The notes beneath the pieces were generated by a model. It was not told where the DNA came from, made no database searches, and was given only the letters and a program-made list of their open reading frames with translations. Made by a program: the position numbers and the translations under genes. Shown piece by piece: positions 62,113 through 64,000 of a DNA stretch of 64,000 bases (the first letter of the stretch is position 1; every line of letters starts with the position of its first letter). Source of the DNA: Seriola aureovittata (lineage: Eukaryota; Chordata; Actinopteri; Carangiformes; Carangidae); NCBI RefSeq assembly GCF_021018895.1, contig NC_079382.1, positions 13,838,501-13,902,500 of the forward strand. Reading direction: 5' to 3'.

Positions 62113-64000
62113 CTAAGTGGAAAAACAAATATAACCACAGGCCTTATTTGTATTTGTCTAATTTTTTTTATGTTTTTACCTTGTAAAAAAAAAAAAAAAA
62201 CACACACACACACGTAATGCAAGAAAAATGTAAATGAGGTCCAGAGCAGTAAAAAATGGGGCAGGGATAAAATTCAGTTATGGCTTTTGACATTTAAAGA
62301 TGGAAAGCCTCTGATTTTGCAACTGCTCTAGAAGCACATGAAGATATTCTTGATCAAGTACCTGGGGTTTAACTTACTTAAGCAAAAGTAATTACATAAA
62401 TTCACTGTTTACATAAATATTGCATGCCGTTTACTTAACAAAGCTTTCTCAGTTTTCCTGGAATGCAAAGTCCTGGGATTTGAGTGTTAATAGCTCTTGT
62501 AATGTACATGAAACTATGATGGAAGAACAGTTTTTTCTGCACATTATCCTTCTCTAAGTAGCACAGTGAATAAATAAACCAGAATACAATAAATATATTA
62601 CACCGTAAGACGTTAATTTAAACTTGTGAAACATGGATAAAGGAAATCCTCATAAAAAACGTACTTGAAGCCCCAAAAGAGTTTGGCGCCGCCATGTATT
62701 ACTGACAGCTAGAGTTAGCCATAAGCAGAGACTCAGCATGCTCTGAATGGGGTCCTCAAATCCTAAAATATGCTGATGATTTCAAACTGCATCCTTCTCA
62801 CTGACTTCATCCATGACCTGACACAGACTTCCAGACTCAGGAAATCCACATATCTCTGTTTCTCGCCGACGCCACATCAAGGATTTCTCTTAAAGCACAG
62901 TCACATGCTGGGGCTGAGAAGAGGTTTAGAGGGGGGAGGCAGCATTCAGACGAGTGAGCCATTCACAGGGAGATTAACGGAGTGAGGGAGAAAGAGAGAG
63001 GAGAGGAAAGGCGAGAGCTGGGATGTGTGCACGACGGTGTCTGTGTTAGCACGTGTAAGTGGACTGTGTGTGTGTGTGTGTCTGGTGAGAGTGAAATGTA
63101 CAACCCCCAACAAAGTGGATACGAGAGGAGAGAGGGGTATAATTGAGTAGAAAGAGTGGCAGCGAGAAAGATGATAGAAGGCAGAGAGAGAAGGGACACT
63201 AACCTCACGTCTTTCAAAATTAATTAGCAAATACAGTAGCTCTACTCGCTAATTCCTCTTCTAATGTCATTTCATGGCTTTGGATATTAGAGTATTCAGA
63301 CAGCACTCGTGCCCATATCATAAAGTGACAGAGGAAACACTTACAAAGACCCCTTCAAAGGGATAAATTATACCACAAGCTAATTGAAGTTAAATTTACC
63401 TATTTGTTCATTATAATCCCAAAGCTAATGAGGAAATTTCTGACTAATTACAAAATAAGAAAGTAATATCCATTTCCTCTGCTCAGCCACATGAGCTAAA
63501 AAAAATAAATCAAGGGCTTAATGAGCTAATTACTTATGAGTGTCTGGGCCATAATTGATTGTGAGCAAAGGAGTTTCGGGATGTTCGTCTGTCTGTGCTC
63601 TCGTACTATTCCCCTGGTACACTTGACTCAGTGGATTCCAAAAGATCAACAGCATGAAAGACTGAGGGAGGGGCAGAAACAAAGAGAAGAATGAAGGGTT
63701 TCATTTTGAATTGCAATACATCCAGTTTGAAGGAACAACTGATACTAGATACCTATTGTCCACTGTCAGCAGTGCTAACATGTCGATAATGACAATGGTA
63801 ACAAGCTGATGTTTAGCAGGTATAATGCTTACAGTATTCAGGATCTGAGGCATCTTAGTTTAACGTTTGAGCATGATAACCTTTTTGTAACTAGCATTAC
63901 ACAAGTAATTGACAAACTAATGGATGGATGGAGTATGTCATCCACTCAATCCTCCTCTTCCCCCACCACAAAAAGACGGGGTAGGGGGAGCAAGGAAATA
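62113..64000 (-). other. 5' intron upstream of w1 (incomplete)
   Basis: A16 run then (CA)n at 62185-62213, which is a UG/U tract 73-101 bp upstream of the w1 acceptor. A short TG run lies at 63066-63082. 62960-63200 is purine-rich. An AT-rich TAAT-motif cluster spans 63210-63560. No coding exon seen. Confidence 0.55.
62185..62213. repeat. poly-A plus (CA)n
   Basis: Sixteen A followed by about six CA units on the + strand. Confidence 0.9.

Noticed and set aside
1..62112. Assignment to SYNE2 (nesprin-2) or to dystonin/MACF1
   Set aside because: The CH domains, linker ([17 protein letters not shown]) and early rod landmarks fit nesprin-1. The nesprin-2 counterparts I recall (CWINSQLARH, VNVTDFKSSWRNGMAF) and plakin CH domains fit less well.
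62113..64000. The first CH1 exon or the start codon of the gene
   Set aside because: I searched the minus strand for a FTKWINSHL-like exon and found none, so it must lie beyond the right edge.

Overview
This is vertebrate, almost certainly teleost, genomic DNA. The coding sequence is split into dozens of short exons with GT-AG introns. The introns hold CA/GT microsatellites, a decayed L1-like LINE, a hAT-like inverted-repeat element and interspersed repeats of types I know from fish genomes. I see no bacterial-style operon, no RNA gene, no CRISPR array and no second protein-coding gene.

The window is essentially one gene on the minus strand, the 5' part of giant nesprin-1 (syne1). Transcription enters from the right. 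The start codon and the first coding exon(s) lie beyond position 64000, and the gene continues beyond position 1. I placed 74 main exons, named w1 (62017..62112, CH domain) to w74 (1..73) in transcription order, plus a 21-bp microexon, w2a. I set each exon by reading the protein, choosing splice sites and checking phase. Every junction is phase-compatible. The visible exons total 12,750 bp, or 4,250 codons, with no stop and no frameshift. Exon w7 (13 codons) is optional in frame.

Layout from 5' to 3': w1-w3 encode the first calponin-homology (CH) domain. w4 carries a Ser/Thr-rich linker. w4-w6 encode the second CH domain. From w8 to w74 comes an uninterrupted rod of spectrin-type three-helix repeats, roughly 35 judged by length. 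The CH pair binds F-actin. The missing 3' half should hold the rest of the rod and the KASH tail that meets SUN proteins at the outer nuclear membrane. The protein physically couples cytoskeleton to nucleus (LINC complex).

Region by region: 62113-64000 is intron with a cluster of TAAT motifs. 54000-62112 holds the actin-binding domain in widely spaced exons. 33600-54000 is dense with exons, many introns being only 90-250 bp. 18000-30800 has medium introns with CA/GT and homopolymer tracts. 1-18000 mixes short introns with two long ones (4672-8194 and 8366-10857).

I found no previously undescribed system. The points worth a second look are two in-frame microexons near the actin-binding domain, a GC-AG intron, an exon bracketed by long UG repeats, an intron made almost wholly of a transposon-like insert, an Ala-rich GC-rich exon, and AT-rich intronic blocks that could be enhancers. 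Comparisons with human nesprin-1 come from memory of the protein, not from a search.
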